A stretch of 64,000 bases of DNA from an uncultured Oceanospirillaceae bacterium (GTDB lineage: Bacteria > Pseudomonadota > Gammaproteobacteria > Pseudomonadales > Balneatricaceae): positions 21,369 through 85,368 of the forward strand of contig CAJXNY010000021.1 in the NCBI GenBank assembly GCA_913057435.1. Direction: 5' to 3'. The notes under the pieces are model-generated. The model ran no database searches. It saw only the letters and a program-made list of their open reading frames with translations, and was not told where the DNA came from. The position numbers and the translations under genes were made by a program. This document shows, in pieces, positions 35,477-46,087 of this stretch; the stretch's first letter is position 1, and the number at the start of each line of letters is the position of its first letter.

Positions 35477-35508
35477 AAAAAACCGCAGCTTTTCAGCTGC
35501 GGTTTTTT
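35477..35508. terminator. Bidirectional terminator between pyrC' and metK
   Basis: AAAAAACCGCAGCT, loop TTTC, AGCTGCGGTTTTTT: a perfect 14-bp stem with A and T flanks, serving both convergent genes. Confidence 0.95.
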
Positions 35509-35531
35509 ATGTCTGCTAGTTCCGGCGGATC

Positions 35532-36722
35532 CTACAGACCGGCACCGGCACGCAGGGCGTTAACCTTATCGGTACGTTCCCATGTGAACGCGGTGAAGGT
35601 ATCTTCACCGACGGTCATCTCATAAGGCTCGCGACCGAAGTGGCCATAGGCAGCTGTGGCCTGGTACATCGGGTGCAGCAGGTCCAGCATGCGTGTGATC
35701 GCGTGTGGGCGCAGGTCGAAGTTATCGTTTACCAGCTTGATGATTTTGTCATCGGAGATCTTGCCGGTGCCGAAGGTGTTGATGGACATGGACGTTGGTT
35801 CAGCAACGCCAATGGCATAGGACACCTGGATCTCACAGCGATCCGCCAGACCGGCAGCGACGATGTTCTTCGCGACATAACGGCCAGCGTAGGCAGCGGA
35901 ACGGTCAACCTTGGATGGGTCTTTACCGGAGAATGCACCACCACCGTGACGGGCCATGCCGCCGTAGGTGTCTACAATGATCTTACGGCCGGTCAGACCA
36001 CAATCGCCCACCGGGCCGCCGATGACGAAGTTACCGGTCGGGTTGATGTGGAACTTGGTGTCTTTGGTGATCCACTCGGCGGGAATGACGTGTTTAACGA
36101 TCAGTTCCATTACCGCTTCACGCAGGTCGGACTGGGTGACGTCCGGGTTGTGCTGGGTGGACAGTACCAGCGCATCGACCGCGACGGGCTTGCCGTTTTC
36201 GTAACGGAAGGTCAGCTGGGATTTGGCATCCGGGCGCAGCCATGGCAGCAGGCCGGATTTACGCGCTTCAGCCTGACGTTCAACCAGGCGGTGAGCGTAG
36301 GTGATCGGTGCTGGCATCAGTACGTCAGTTTCGTTCGACGCGTAGCCAAACATCAGACCCTGGTCGCCTGCGCCCTGATCTTCAGGCTTGGAGCGATCAA
36401 CGCCCTGGGCGATGTCGATCGACTGTTTACCGATGATGTTGATCACACCACAGGTTTCGCCGTCGTAGCCAACATCAGAGGAGGTGTAACCGATATCGCA
36501 GATCACGTTACGGACCAGTGCTTCCAGATCCACCCAGGCGGAAGTACTGATTTCACCGGAAACCACGGCAACACCGGTTTTTACCAGTGTTTCACAGGCT
36601 ACGCGGGCGTATTTATCTTCGGCGATGATGGCATCCAGCACCGCGTCGGAGATCTGGTCGGCAATCTTGTCCGGATGTCCTTCAGACACGGACTCGGAGG
36701 TGAACAAGCTGTATTCGCTCAT
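35532..36722 (-). CDS. metK: S-adenosylmethionine synthase
   Basis: The 396-residue enzyme has [34 protein letters not shown] and [19 protein letters not shown] (P-loop). It makes SAM from methionine and ATP. The start at 36722 ([11 protein letters not shown]) is the family start; the 62 upstream in-frame codons are not conserved. Its leader region shows no MetJ box or SAM riboswitch I can recognise. Confidence 0.97.
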   Translation of the reverse strand: MSEYSLFTSESVSEGHPDKIADQISDAVLDAIIAEDKYARVACETLVKTGVAVVSGEISTSAWVDLEALVRNVICDIGYTSSDVGYDGETCGVINIIGKQSIDIAQGVDRSKPEDQGAGDQGLMFGYASNETDVLMPAPITYAHRLVERQAEARKSGLLPWLRPDAKSQLTFRYENGKPVAVDALVLSTQHNPDVTQSDLREAVMELIVKHVIPAEWITKDTKFHINPTGNFVIGGPVGDCGLTGRKIIVDTYGGMARHGGGAFSGKDPSKVDRSAAYAGRYVAKNIVAAGLADRCEIQVSYAIGVAEPTSMSINTFGTGKISDDKIIKLVNDNFDLRPHAITRMLDLLHPMYQATAAYGHFGREPYEMTVGEDTFTAFTWERTDKVNALRAGAGL

Positions 36723-37167
36723 TGTTGCTCTAGACCCTTTGGAAATTAAGTAAGAAGAAACAGCAGCGGCCTGAATCTGGCGTGGGGATAGCACGGTGAG
36801 TGCCTGCGCCTCAGATCGAAATGTTTGGTGGACCTGCTGTATGAAAAACCAACGACACATTCTACCGGTGTCGAGGGTTGAATGCATGAGTATAGAAGCT
36901 GTCAGCATGAAATTTTCCCATGCAGGGCTGAAAGTGACTCATTTTTCATCAATTAGCTGCCAATTTGTTTGAAGCTGACTGCTATCCAGGGGAAAATTGC
37001 CGCCGCTAACCCGAATATCCCATGGAGGGGGCAAGGTGAGATCAGATTCTGACCCTGTGGCGAACTGACCCTGCCAGTAATGATGTCGTTTATCATGGAA
37101 TATCCGGGTAAATTTCACCTGTTTTGTGAATCATCAAGCTTATTGGGCCAGACCCAGGAGATAATGA
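36723..37167. other. Divergent intergenic region metK / tkt
   Basis: A 445-bp gap with no credible gene. It must hold promoters for both genes. The tkt ribosome site AGGAG ends 5 nt before its ATG. I found no promoter pair, palindrome or riboswitch that I would call. Confidence 0.5.
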
Positions 37168-39162
37168 ATGTCCTCTCGTAGAGAACTTGCTAATGCGATC
37201 CGTGCACTGAGCATGGATGCCGTCCAGAAAGCGAAATCCGGTCATCCGGGTGCGCCGATGGGGATGGCGGATATCGCTGAGGTACTGTGGAACGATTTCA
37301 TGTCCCACAACCCGAGCAACCCGCAGTGGTTCGATCGTGACCGTTTCGTACTGTCGAACGGCCATGGCTCTATGCTGATTTACTCCCTGTTGCACCTGAC
37401 AGGTTATGACGTCTCTATTGATGACATCAAAAGCTTCCGTCAGCTGCATGCGAAAACTGCCGGTCACCCGGAATACGGTTACTGCCCGGGTGTTGAAACC
37501 ACCACCGGCCCACTGGGTCAGGGCGTCACCAATGCAGTAGGTTTTGCGATTGCTGAAAAAGCGCTGGCGGCACAGTTTAACCGTGATGGTCATGAAATCG
37601 TTGGCCATAACACCTACACCTTCATGGGCGATGGCTGCATGATGGAAGGTATTTCCCATGAAGCCTGCTCCCTGGCCGGTACCCTGGGTCTGGGCAAGCT
37701 GGTGGCGTTCTGGGATGACAACGGCATCTCCATCGACGGTGAAGTTGAAGGCTGGTACACCGACGATAACGTTAAGCGTTTTGAGTCTTACGGCTGGCAG
37801 GTGATCCCTGGCGTTGACGGCCATGACCCGGATGCGATCCGTGCAGCGATTGAAGCGGCCCGTGAGAACACCGAGCAGCCAACGTTGATCTGCTGCAAAA
37901 CCATCATCGGTTTTGGTTCCCCGAACAAAGAAGGCAAAGAAGACTGTCACGGCGCGCCGCTGGGTGACGACGAGATTGCACTGACTCGCGAGCGTCTGGG
38001 CTGGACTCACGGTGCTTTTGAAATCCCGGCAGATATCTATGCTGACTGGGATGCCAAAGAAGCCGGTTCCCACGCTGAAAACGAGTGGAACTCCCGTTTT
38101 GTCGCTTACCGTGCTGCCTACCCTGAGCTGGCGGATGAGCTGCTGCGTCGTATCTCTGGCGAACTGCCAGCGGACTTTACTGAAAAAGCGGATGCGTACA
38201 TTGCTGATGTAGCAGCGAAAGGCGAGTCTATCGCGTCGCGTAAAGCATCACAGAATGCGATCAACGCGTATGCACCACAGCTGCCAGAACTGCTGGGTGG
38301 CTCCGCTGACCTGGCCGGTTCCAACCTGACGCTGTGGGCCGGTGCTAAAGGCATCAGCAAAGACGATGCGTCCGGTAACTACCTGTTCTACGGCGTACGT
38401 GAGTTTGGTATGTCGGCGATCATGAACGGCCTGGCCCTGCACGGTGGTTTCGTACCATACGGCGCGACGTTCCTGGTATTTATGGAATACGCCCGTAACG
38501 CCCTGCGTATGGCGGCACTGATGAAGCAGCGTGCGATCCACGTTTACACCCACGATTCTATCGGCTTGGGTGAAGATGGCCCGACGCACCAGCCAATCGA
38601 GCAGGTGGCTAACCTGCGTCACACGCCAAACATGAGCTGCTGGCGTCCATGTGATGCGGTGGAATCTGCCGTGGCATGGAAAGCAGCACTGGAGCGTAAC
38701 GATGGCCCGACAGCAATGGTGTTCTCGCGCCAGAACCTGCCGCATCAGCCACGTAGCGCACAGCAGATTGCTGATATCGGTCGCGGTGGTTATATCCTCA
38801 GTGGCGGTGAAGGTCAGCCGGATGCGATTCTGATCGCGACCGGTTCTGAAATCGGCCTGGCGGTCGATGCCGCAGCGGTTCTGAGTGCTGAAGGCAAAAA
38901 TATCCGTGTGGTATCCATGCCAGAAACCGGTCTGTTTGATAAGCAGGACGCGGCGTACCGTGAGTCTGTACTGCCAGCGGCGGTGACTGCACGTGTTGCG
39001 GTTGAAGCCCTGCAGGCTGACTTCTGGTACAAGTACGTGGGCCTGAACGGCGCGATCGTCGGTATGACCACCTTCGGTGAGTCAGCACCAGCGGGCGAGC
39101 TGTTCAAACACTTCGGCTTTACGGTTGAAAACGTGGTTGAGAAAGTTAAATCTGTTATCTGA
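37168..39162 (+). CDS. tkt: Transketolase
   Basis: The 664-residue enzyme has a thiamine-binding [39 protein letters not shown] at the N-terminus and pyrimidine-domain [15 protein letters not shown] and [19 protein letters not shown]. It moves two-carbon units in the pentose phosphate pathway. It leads the tkt-epd-pgk-fba block that links pentose, B6 and lower glycolytic metabolism. Confidence 0.98.
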   Translation: MSSRRELANAIRALSMDAVQKAKSGHPGAPMGMADIAEVLWNDFMSHNPSNPQWFDRDRFVLSNGHGSMLIYSLLHLTGYDVSIDDIKSFRQLHAKTAGHPEYGYCPGVETTTGPLGQGVTNAVGFAIAEKALAAQFNRDGHEIVGHNTYTFMGDGCMMEGISHEACSLAGTLGLGKLVAFWDDNGISIDGEVEGWYTDDNVKRFESYGWQVIPGVDGHDPDAIRAAIEAARENTEQPTLICCKTIIGFGSPNKEGKEDCHGAPLGDDEIALTRERLGWTHGAFEIPADIYADWDAKEAGSHAENEWNSRFVAYRAAYPELADELLRRISGELPADFTEKADAYIADVAAKGESIASRKASQNAINAYAPQLPELLGGSADLAGSNLTLWAGAKGISKDDASGNYLFYGVREFGMSAIMNGLALHGGFVPYGATFLVFMEYARNALRMAALMKQRAIHVYTHDSIGLGEDGPTHQPIEQVANLRHTPNMSCWRPCDAVESAVAWKAALERNDGPTAMVFSRQNLPHQPRSAQQIADIGRGGYILSGGEGQPDAILIATGSEIGLAVDAAAVLSAEGKNIRVVSMPETGLFDKQDAAYRESVLPAAVTARVAVEALQADFWYKYVGLNGAIVGMTTFGESAPAGELFKHFGFTVENVVEKVKSVI

Positions 39163-39180
39163 TAACGGATGGCTGTATCT

Positions 39181-39242
39181 GTAGCAGCGCGCTCCGCGCG
39201 CGTCCGGTGGTTGTACCGGACGTGACGGGACGTTGCTGCTAC
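39181..39242. repeat. 62-bp cloverleaf-like palindromic element (REP type)
   Basis: Outer arms GTAGCAGC (39181-39188) and GCTGCTAC (39235-39242) enclose a GCGCG/CGCGC hairpin and a perfect 8-bp hairpin, CGTCCGGT with ACCGGACG (39201-39208 and 39215-39222). It lies between tkt and epd, without a T-run. Structure and place resemble REP elements of pseudomonads. Confidence 0.75.
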
Positions 39243-39306
39243 ATTCCTCGTGTCGCATTCTGTGGCACGAGCCTGATTTTTCGCGCTGGGTTCTGAAGTT
39301 ACGTCT

Positions 39307-40332
39307 ATGCGTTTTAAAGTTGCCATTAACGGCTACGGCCGGATCGGACAGAGTGTATTACGCGCCGTTTATGAATGCGGTTATCGCGACCTGTTCGAGA
39401 TTGTGGCGCTCAACGAGCTGTCGGATATCGACACCGTTACCTATTTAACCCGTTATGACACCACCCATGGCCGCTTCCCGCTGCCGGTGGAGCATGACGG
39501 CAGCCATCTGTTAATCGATGGCGACCGGATCGCCGTATTGAACGAAGCCGATCCGCGTAATTTACCCTGGCAAGCGCTGGGGGTTGATCTGGTGCTGGAG
39601 TGTTCCGGTGCCTTTAAAGATCGTCATACCGCCGAGCTGCACCTGGCCCGTGGAGCCAGTCGGTTGCTGTTTTCCCAGCCCGCGACGGCGCAGGTGGACA
39701 GCACCATTGTCTATGGCCTGAACCAGCAGCTGATTCAGCCCGACCATCAGATTGTGTCGGCCGCCTCCTGTACTACCAACTGCATTGTGCCGGTACTGGA
39801 TCTGCTGGACCGCGAGTTGGGTATTATCAATGGGGTTACCACCACGATTCACTCGGCGATGAACGACCAGCCGGTGATCGACAGTTACCACCAGACGGAT
39901 CTGCGGCTGACCCGCAGCGCGCTGCATTCCATTATTCCGGTGGATACCGGGCTGGATAAGGGCATTGACCGGCTGTTACCGCATCTGGCAGGCAAGTTTC
40001 AGTGCCTGCATCTGCGTGTCCCCACCATTAATGTGTCAGCCATGGACTTGTCGCTGAATGTTCGCACCGCCACGGATGTGGCGACGGTGAACCGTATCAT
40101 GCGCGATGCGGCTCATGGTCCGTTAAAGGGCCTGCTGGGCTACACCGATGAGCCCCATGCCTCGGTGGACTTTAACCGCGACCCGCGCTCCGGCGTGGTC
40201 GATGGTACCCAGACGCGGGTCAGCGAAGGCACGCTGATCAAGCTGCTGGGCTGGTTTGATAATGAATGGGGTTTTGCGAATCGGATGCTGGATGTGGCCC
40301 GGCACTGGTTGCTGCTCTCTGAACGTAAATAA
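39307..40332 (+). CDS. epd: Erythrose-4-phosphate dehydrogenase
   Basis: This 341-residue GAPDH-fold enzyme has NAD motif INGYGRIGQSVLRA, catalytic SAASCTTNCIVPVL and FDNEWGFANRM. Features distinct from GAPDH (NELSDIDTVTYLTRYDTTHGRFP, NQQLIQPDHQIVSAAS) and its place between tkt and pgk identify Epd. It oxidises erythrose-4-phosphate toward pyridoxal phosphate synthesis. A GAPDH role cannot be excluded from sequence alone. Confidence 0.92.
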   Translation: MRFKVAINGYGRIGQSVLRAVYECGYRDLFEIVALNELSDIDTVTYLTRYDTTHGRFPLPVEHDGSHLLIDGDRIAVLNEADPRNLPWQALGVDLVLECSGAFKDRHTAELHLARGASRLLFSQPATAQVDSTIVYGLNQQLIQPDHQIVSAASCTTNCIVPVLDLLDRELGIINGVTTTIHSAMNDQPVIDSYHQTDLRLTRSALHSIIPVDTGLDKGIDRLLPHLAGKFQCLHLRVPTINVSAMDLSLNVRTATDVATVNRIMRDAAHGPLKGLLGYTDEPHASVDFNRDPRSGVVDGTQTRVSEGTLIKLLGWFDNEWGFANRMLDVARHWLLLSERK

Positions 40333-40414
40333 CTGCATAACGCCACAGATGATTTTGGCCTGATTCATTCAGGTCGTCCGGGATTGAGAACTGGTTTTTT
40401 AGAGAGAGAACAAC

Positions 40415-41578
40415 ATGTCCGTATTGAAGATGACTGAGCTGGATCTGGCTGGTAAACGTGTGCTGATCCGTGAAGACCTGAACGTGCCGGTAAAAGAGGG
40501 CAAAGTAACCTCAGATGCCCGTATCCGCGCTTCTTTGCCAACCATTGAGCTGGCGCTGAAAGCCGGTGCTAAAGTGATGGTGATGTCTCACCTGGGTCGT
40601 CCGACTGAAGGCGAGTATGCTGAAGAGTTCTCCCTCAAACCGGTGGCTGAGCATCTGGCAGGCCTGCTGGGCCGTGATGTGGCGCTGGTGAAAGACTGGG
40701 TTGATGGCGGTTTTGACGTTGCTGAAGGCGAGCTGGTGCTGCTGGAAAACGTGCGCTTCAATGCGGGCGAGAAAAAAGACGATGAAGCACTGTCCCGTAA
40801 AATGGCCGCGTTGTGCGATATCTACGTGATGGATGCCTTCGGCACCGCACACCGGGCCCAGGCCTCTACTCACGGTGTGGGCAAATTTGCTCCCGTGGCA
40901 TGTGCTGGTCCGCTGCTGGCCGGTGAGCTGGATGCGCTGGGTAAAGCGCTGGATGCACCGGCTGCACCGCTGGCGGCGATTGTCGGCGGCTCTAAAGTCT
41001 CCACTAAACTGGAAGTGCTGAGCTCGCTGTCTGACAAAGTCGACCAGCTGATTGTCGGTGGTGGTATCGCCAACACCTTCCTGGCTGCTGCGGGCAAGCC
41101 GGTGGGTAAGTCTCTCTGTGAGCATGACCTGATCCCGGTTGCCAAGGCGCTGATGGAAAAAGTACATATCCCACTGCCGGTGGATGTGGTGACGGCCAAA
41201 GAATTCTCCGCCGATGCTGCCGCTGAGATCAAATCCGTCGATGCTGTTGAAGCTGACGATATGATCCTGGACATTGGCCCACAGACAGCGATGGAGCTGT
41301 CTGCACTGCTGGCCGGTGCCGGTACCATCATCTGGAACGGCCCGGTTGGGGTGTTCGAGTTTGACCAGTTCGGTGATGGTACCCGCGCACTGTCTATGGC
41401 GATTGCGGCTAATGCCGGATTCTCTATTGCTGGCGGCGGTGACACACTGGCGGCGGTAGACAAGTATAATATCGCCGATAAAGTGTCCTACATCTCGACC
41501 GGTGGTGGTGCTTTCCTGGAATTCGTTGAAGGCAAAGTGCTGCCTGCTGTGGCGATGCTGGAAACACGTAGCAACTGA
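40415..41578 (+). CDS. pgk: Phosphoglycerate kinase
   Basis: The 387-residue length matches E. coli. Motifs: [54 protein letters not shown] and [18 protein letters not shown]. It transfers phosphate between 1,3-bisphosphoglycerate and ADP. It is the third gene of the tkt-fba block. Confidence 0.98.
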   Translation: MSVLKMTELDLAGKRVLIREDLNVPVKEGKVTSDARIRASLPTIELALKAGAKVMVMSHLGRPTEGEYAEEFSLKPVAEHLAGLLGRDVALVKDWVDGGFDVAEGELVLLENVRFNAGEKKDDEALSRKMAALCDIYVMDAFGTAHRAQASTHGVGKFAPVACAGPLLAGELDALGKALDAPAAPLAAIVGGSKVSTKLEVLSSLSDKVDQLIVGGGIANTFLAAAGKPVGKSLCEHDLIPVAKALMEKVHIPLPVDVVTAKEFSADAAAEIKSVDAVEADDMILDIGPQTAMELSALLAGAGTIIWNGPVGVFEFDQFGDGTRALSMAIAANAGFSIAGGGDTLAAVDKYNIADKVSYISTGGGAFLEFVEGKVLPAVAMLETRSN

Positions 41579-41586
41579 TTTTACGG

Positions 41587-41607
41587 CGGGCAGGCATTGC
41601 CTGCCCG
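41587..41607 (+). other. 9-bp GC-rich hairpin between pgk and fba
   Basis: CGGGCAGGC, loop ATT, GCCTGCCCG with no T-run. It is likely an mRNA-processing or stabilising structure, or a weak attenuator. Confidence 0.6.
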
Positions 41608-41661
41608 AATATGACCGTCATTGACGGACTTCAAACAGATTATTAAGCAAAAGGTGAACAC

Positions 41662-42711
41662 ATGGCCCTGATCTCCATGCGACAGCTACTGGACCACGCT
41701 GCCGAAAACAGCTACGGCATCCCGGCATTTAATGTCAACAACCTGGAACAGATGCGCGCCATTATGGAAGCGGCTGAAAAAACCGATTCCCCGGTAATCG
41801 TTCAGGCGTCTGCCGGTGCCCGTAAGTACGCTGGCTCCAACTTCCTGCGTCATATGATTCTGGCGGCGATCGCTGAATTCCCGCATATCCCGGTATGTAT
41901 GCACCAGGACCACGGCACCTCTGCGGCGATCTGTCAGCGTTCTATCGCCATGGGTTTCTCCTCGGTGATGATGGACGGCTCCCTGCGTGAAGATGGCAAA
42001 ACGCCAGCGGATTACGACTACAACGTTGATGTCACTCGTCGTACCGTTGAAATGGCCCACGCCTGTGGTGTGTCTGTTGAAGGTGAACTGGGTTGTCTGG
42101 GTTCTCTGGAAACCGGTCAGGCCGGTGAAGAAGATGGCGTTGGCGCTGAGGGTATTCTGACCCACGATCAGATGCTGACAGACCCGGAAGAAGCGAAAGA
42201 CTTCGTTGCCAAAACCGGTGTTGATGCGCTGGCGATTGCCTGTGGTACTTCCCACGGTGCTTACAAATTCACCCGTCCACCAACGGGTGATATCCTGGCG
42301 ATCGATCGCATTAAAGCGATCCACGACAGCATCCCGAACACTCACCTGGTAATGCACGGTTCTTCCTCTGTGCCACAGGAATGGCTGGCGGTGATCAATG
42401 AATTCGGTGGCGAGATTCCAGAAACCTACGGTGTGCCGGTTGAGCAGATCGTTGAAGGGATCAAACACGGTGTGCGTAAAGTTAACATCGATACTGATCT
42501 GCGTCTGGCTTCTACCGGTGCGGTACGCCGCTTCCTGGCGGAGAACCCGTCTGAGTTTGATCCACGTAAATTCCTCAAAGCAACCATGACGGCAATGGGC
42601 GATATCTGTATCGACCGTTACGAAGCCTTCGGTGCTGCGGGCCAGGCCAGCAAGCTGAATGCAATTTCGCTGGAAGATATGGCGGATATGTACGAAGCAG
42701 GCAAGCTGTAA
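41662..42711 (+). CDS. fba: Class II fructose-bisphosphate aldolase
   Basis: The 349-residue zinc aldolase is of the B subtype: [36 protein letters not shown] with a zinc His, [36 protein letters not shown] and [13 protein letters not shown]. It condenses or cleaves fructose-1,6-bisphosphate and fits a mainly gluconeogenic lifestyle. It closes the block before a terminator. Confidence 0.97.
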   Translation: MALISMRQLLDHAAENSYGIPAFNVNNLEQMRAIMEAAEKTDSPVIVQASAGARKYAGSNFLRHMILAAIAEFPHIPVCMHQDHGTSAAICQRSIAMGFSSVMMDGSLREDGKTPADYDYNVDVTRRTVEMAHACGVSVEGELGCLGSLETGQAGEEDGVGAEGILTHDQMLTDPEEAKDFVAKTGVDALAIACGTSHGAYKFTRPPTGDILAIDRIKAIHDSIPNTHLVMHGSSSVPQEWLAVINEFGGEIPETYGVPVEQIVEGIKHGVRKVNIDTDLRLASTGAVRRFLAENPSEFDPRKFLKATMTAMGDICIDRYEAFGAAGQASKLNAISLEDMADMYEAGKL

Positions 42712-42744
42712 GCTCACGCTGCTGAGGCATAAGCCTCGGGGATT

Positions 42745-42771
42745 AAAAAGCGACCTGCGGGTCGCTTTTTT
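42745..42771 (+). terminator. Intrinsic terminator after fba
   Basis: AAAAAGCGACC, loop TGCG, GGTCGCTTTTTT. A strong stem with a T-run 34 bp after the stop. Confidence 0.93.
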
Positions 42772-42941
42772 GTGGCCGGTTCTGGCTGACGCGTCATTTT
42801 TTGGTCTATATCAGAGGATTATTTCTGCGCAGCCGGGCTAAAAAGTGGGCCGACATGTTTTTCAAAAATGGGTCTTACTCTGGCTCCATTATGCGTTGAC
42901 ACTGTGCATCTTTATCACTGACTGACTCAGGAGACAGATGG

Positions 42942-43598
42942 ATGTCACAGCCCCATGAACCCCGGCCTTTAGTATCCTCAGATGCCCCAGCCACAGAGCT
43001 GGCTCATGGCCCCGATAGCACCGTTAAACGGGTTGCGAAGCGGGGTCGTTATGACCGTGAATCGGTCTACCAGCTGGTGGATCAGCTGAAACTGGGCCAT
43101 ATCGCTTTCGTTGCTAATAACCGCCCGGTGGTGATTCCGATGACGGTGTGGCGGCTGGATGACCATCTCTATTTTCATGTAGCTAATAAAAGCCGACTGG
43201 AAAAGCTATTACTGGGTGGTACTGAGGTCTGCATCTCCTTTGCCCGTTATGACCAGTGGGTCATGTCCAAATCAGCTTATCACCACAGTGCCAACTATCG
43301 GTCTGCGGTGCTGTTCTGTACCGGTGAGCGGGTAACGGATGCTGAAGAGTTTGATCAGGCTTTCAATATACTGTTGGAGCAGATGGAGGAAGGGCGCTCC
43401 AGTCAGGTACGGCCGCCTAATGACAAGGAGCGTTATATCACCGCGCTGATGAAACTGACCATCAACGAAGGCAGTTTCAAGCAGCGTAATGAGGGGGTCC
43501 ATGAAGAGCCGGAGGATCTGGCGCTGCCGGTGTGGAATGGCGTCGCGTCGATCTGCCCGTTCAGCGGCAGAGCAGAAAAACCAGCAGACCCAGCATAA
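42942..43598 (+). CDS. Pyridoxamine 5'-phosphate oxidase-like flavin-binding protein
   Basis: The 218-residue protein has a split-barrel FMN-binding fold. VYQLVDQLKLGHIAFVANNRPVVIPM and LYFHVANKSRLEKLLLGGTEVCISF correspond to the Pyridox_oxase_2/NimA-like family. The substrate is unknown. The N-terminal 35 residues are probably disordered. Its last 38 bp overlap the convergent azlD gene. Confidence 0.8.
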   Translation: MSQPHEPRPLVSSDAPATELAHGPDSTVKRVAKRGRYDRESVYQLVDQLKLGHIAFVANNRPVVIPMTVWRLDDHLYFHVANKSRLEKLLLGGTEVCISFARYDQWVMSKSAYHHSANYRSAVLFCTGERVTDAEEFDQAFNILLEQMEEGRSSQVRPPNDKERYITALMKLTINEGSFKQRNEGVHEEPEDLALPVWNGVASICPFSGRAEKPADPA

Positions 43599-43863
43599 AA
43601 CTGAGCCCGCGCGGCAGCCCTGCTACCGCGCAGAATAGTGTGATCAGTGCTGCCGGGAGCAGCGGGTTGGACAGTACGGGCTGCAACTGTTGCTCCCGTA
43701 CCAGAGTTGTTTTGACCACAATGGCACTCAGCATGGCGATGCTGATATAGCGCGACAGCGACTGCCAGCGGCTGGCAAAAGCTAACTGCCGGGCCAGGGA
43801 AAAGGGCAGGTAGCGGGTCGCAAATGTCAGCAGAGCCATGCCGCTGATCAGCCAGATATCCAT
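43561..43863 (-). CDS. azlD: Branched-chain amino acid exporter small subunit AzlD
   Basis: The 100-residue membrane protein has about four helices and the AzlD motif MALLTFATRYLPFSL. It forms the exporter with AzlC. The ATG overlaps the azlC stop by 1 nt (TGATG). Confidence 0.87.
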   Translation of the reverse strand: MDIWLISGMALLTFATRYLPFSLARQLAFASRWQSLSRYISIAMLSAIVVKTTLVREQQLQPVLSNPLLPAALITLFCAVAGLPRGLSFMLGLLVFLLCR

Positions 43864-44582
43864 CAGCTGTCTGCCTCATTGTAAGCCATCGTCGCTGGCC
43901 GATAGCGCTCAGCCAGCAGGGCAACACTGATTGCCAGCAGCGCAGAAAATATCAGGCCACTCCCCAGCGGCCAGTGCCAGCACAGGCTGATACTCAGTGC
44001 CGCCGTCGTGGCGCATAGCCAGTGACTGCAGCGTTGCAAAGCCGGTGCGATCAGGCTGACAAAGGTTAATACCATGATGATATCCAGCTGGCTGAGCAGT
44101 TCGGCAGAGAGTTGTCCCGTCAGCTCATGAGCCAGCATGATGCCCAGCCCGGTCGCCAGGCTCCAGCAGGCCCATACGGTTAGTCCTGAGGTGAGAAAGT
44201 AGCGGTTAAAGCCAGGCCCCGGGGGCTGCTGGCTGACCAGCGCGTAGGTTTCATCATTTAACACGAAGGCCAGCAGCGCGCGTTGCCTGCCAGACAGTGG
44301 CTGTATCTGGGGTGTCAGGCTGAAGGCATAAAGAAGGTGGCGGCTGTTAATAACCAGCGTTGTTAACAGGATAAACCACAGCGGTGCGCTGGCAGCGAGC
44401 AGGCCGAGCGCCAGCAGCTGGGCGCTGCCTGCAAAGACGATAGTCGAGCACAGTAGCAGTAACCAGGGCGATTCGCCCTGAGCGATACCGATGACGCCAA
44501 AACTGGCGGCTAGCGGGGCGATGGTCAGTAACAGCGGGGCGGTATCGGCCAGGCCACGGCGGCTATCCGGGTGGATATACAT
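43863..44582 (-). CDS. azlC: Branched-chain amino acid exporter large subunit AzlC
   Basis: The 239-residue membrane protein has AzlC features PLAASFGVIGIAQGESPWLLL, STIVFAGSAQLLALGLL, NSRHLLYAFSLTP and FVLNDETYAL. It exports branched-chain amino acids. GAGGA lies 7 nt before the start. The AraC-type regulator upstream on the same strand is the likely controller. Confidence 0.9.
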   Translation of the reverse strand: MYIHPDSRRGLADTAPLLLTIAPLAASFGVIGIAQGESPWLLLLCSTIVFAGSAQLLALGLLAASAPLWFILLTTLVINSRHLLYAFSLTPQIQPLSGRQRALLAFVLNDETYALVSQQPPGPGFNRYFLTSGLTVWACWSLATGLGIMLAHELTGQLSAELLSQLDIIMVLTFVSLIAPALQRCSHWLCATTAALSISLCWHWPLGSGLIFSALLAISVALLAERYRPATMAYNEADS

Positions 44583-44674
44583 AGCTCATTCCTCAAGATC
44601 ACTCCTCAATTGCCGGCCAGTATGGCGGTTGGGCACCGGGTGATCTTGTACGTTTCTGACCGGCCGAGCAGTAC

Positions 44675-45484
44675 TCAGCGTTGCGCCTGTTGATAGCGGC
44701 CTGGGGTCAGGCCGGTAAAACGTTTGAAATGGCGATTGAAGTGCGGCTGGTCGGTAAAGCCGGTATCCAGTGCCACCTGCGCCAGCGGCAGGCCACGCTG
44801 GATCAGTTGGCGAGCATGGTCAATGCGTCGCATCAGCTGGTAATGGTGGGGAGGGAGGCCCGTCGTGCGACGAAACAGGCGGCTCAGGTAACTGGGGTTG
44901 AGTGCCACCAGGGTAGATAACTCGGTCAGGCTGACCGGCTGGCAGCAATGGGTATCCAGGTATTCGCGTACATACTGAATCTGACCGGGAGCCCTGAGCA
45001 GGGGTTGTGGCTGACTGGGGCGACAGCTATGGCGCTGAACCAGCAGACTGAGGCTGTGCATAAACAGAGTGTCAGTCTGTAGCGGATTCTGGTTGTGCTG
45101 CAGGCTGTTAAATAACTGTAACAGCAGATTAGCCAGCTCTGGATCGTCAACGACCGGGGGGAACCAGGGCAGACCGGCACCGGGTCCGCATAAGTCATCC
45201 ACCACCGGTTGCAGTAGCGCCGGGTGTGGATAAATAGCGTGGTAACGACAGCCCTGCTGTTCGTCAGCGCAGTGCCCATCATGCAGCTGGTCGGCGTTGA
45301 TCAGTAGCAGTGTACCAGTGGCAGCAATATGCTGGCCGCCATCGCGATTGAACTGCTGCGCGCCTTGTACGACTACGGCGATGCAGAATCCTTCGTGGAC
45401 ATGGGGGCTGAAACGCTGGCGTTGAAACTGAGCACTGATCAGTTCGAGCTGTGTCAGTTCTGGGGCTGAGTGCAGGTCCATCAT
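44675..45484 (-). CDS. AraC family transcriptional regulator, next to azlCD
   Basis: The 269-residue regulator has an N-terminal cupin sensor (RFSPHVHEGFCIAVVVQGAQQF, then INADQLHDGH) and two C-terminal helix-turn-helix motifs (VSLTELSTLVALNPSYLSRLF and LAQVALDTGFTDQPHFNRHFK). The start is uncertain: ATG at 45484 or 45481 fits the cupin boundary; longer frames run to 45712 without similarity. AraC genes often sit beside azlCD, suggesting amino acid-responsive control. Confidence 0.85.
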   Translation of the reverse strand: MMDLHSAPELTQLELISAQFQRQRFSPHVHEGFCIAVVVQGAQQFNRDGGQHIAATGTLLLINADQLHDGHCADEQQGCRYHAIYPHPALLQPVVDDLCGPGAGLPWFPPVVDDPELANLLLQLFNSLQHNQNPLQTDTLFMHSLSLLVQRHSCRPSQPQPLLRAPGQIQYVREYLDTHCCQPVSLTELSTLVALNPSYLSRLFRRTTGLPPHHYQLMRRIDHARQLIQRGLPLAQVALDTGFTDQPHFNRHFKRFTGLTPGRYQQAQR

Positions 45485-45731
45485 ATAGCTTATCTGTACT
45501 GCTGGAGTGGCCAGTGTAGCAAAGGCGGTCGCAGTGACCTTGTACAAAAGTGACATCGGCGCGGACTGTCTGTGGATAACTCTGTGTATTGCAGGTGGAA
45601 AGGCTATTAACAGGCTGGGTGTAGCTGGGTATAACTTTTGAGAGTTGTCCTTGAGCAGTGATAGAGCTGCACCCGCGAACAGCGGGTCCGTTGATGCAGC
45701 GCTGTGTATCATGCACAGCCCGTCCTGTTGA

Positions 45732-45965
45732 TTATTGCAGCATCTGGAACAGTCGATCTTTAAGCTGCAGGCGGCGGCGTTTTAGTTGTTCAAAGTTGTC
45801 ATTCGATGTGGGAACGCCACGGCTTTCCAGGCCACGGATGCTGTGATCAATCTGGTGGTATTCGGTTGCCATGCGGGCGAAATCTTCATCGCTCAGTTTG
45901 AGTTGCTGGATACGGTCCCGGTGTTCGGGAAAATCATGGTAAAGGCTATGATTTGGCGCTGACAT
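45732..45965 (-). CDS. YdcH/DUF465 family small protein
   Basis: The 77-residue helical protein has the DUF465 pattern HRDRIQQLKLSDEDFARMATEYHQIDHSI and a C-terminal LKRRRLQLKDRLFQML, predicted coiled coil. Function is unknown. The start at 45965 has GGAGGG upstream; a GTG two codons earlier is possible. Confidence 0.88.
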   Translation of the reverse strand: MSAPNHSLYHDFPEHRDRIQQLKLSDEDFARMATEYHQIDHSIRGLESRGVPTSNDNFEQLKRRRLQLKDRLFQMLQ

Positions 45966-46087
45966 AAGCACCCTCCAACGGTTTGGGTCTACTTTATCAG
46001 CATAGTTGTAGCCAGGGGTCTGTGCCAGATTGGAATGCAGTAGCGGGAAGCAGGCAGGTGGGGCTGGAGGCGGGTCAGTACTGTCGC

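Noticed and set aside
36723..37167. SAM riboswitch or MetJ box upstream of metK
   Set aside because: No MetJ-type AGACGTCT repeats and no SAM aptamer core could be recognised.
37093..38073. 326-residue frame opposite tkt
   Set aside because: Antisense shadow of transketolase without family likeness.
41686..42717. 343-residue frame opposite fba
   Set aside because: Antisense shadow of the aldolase gene.
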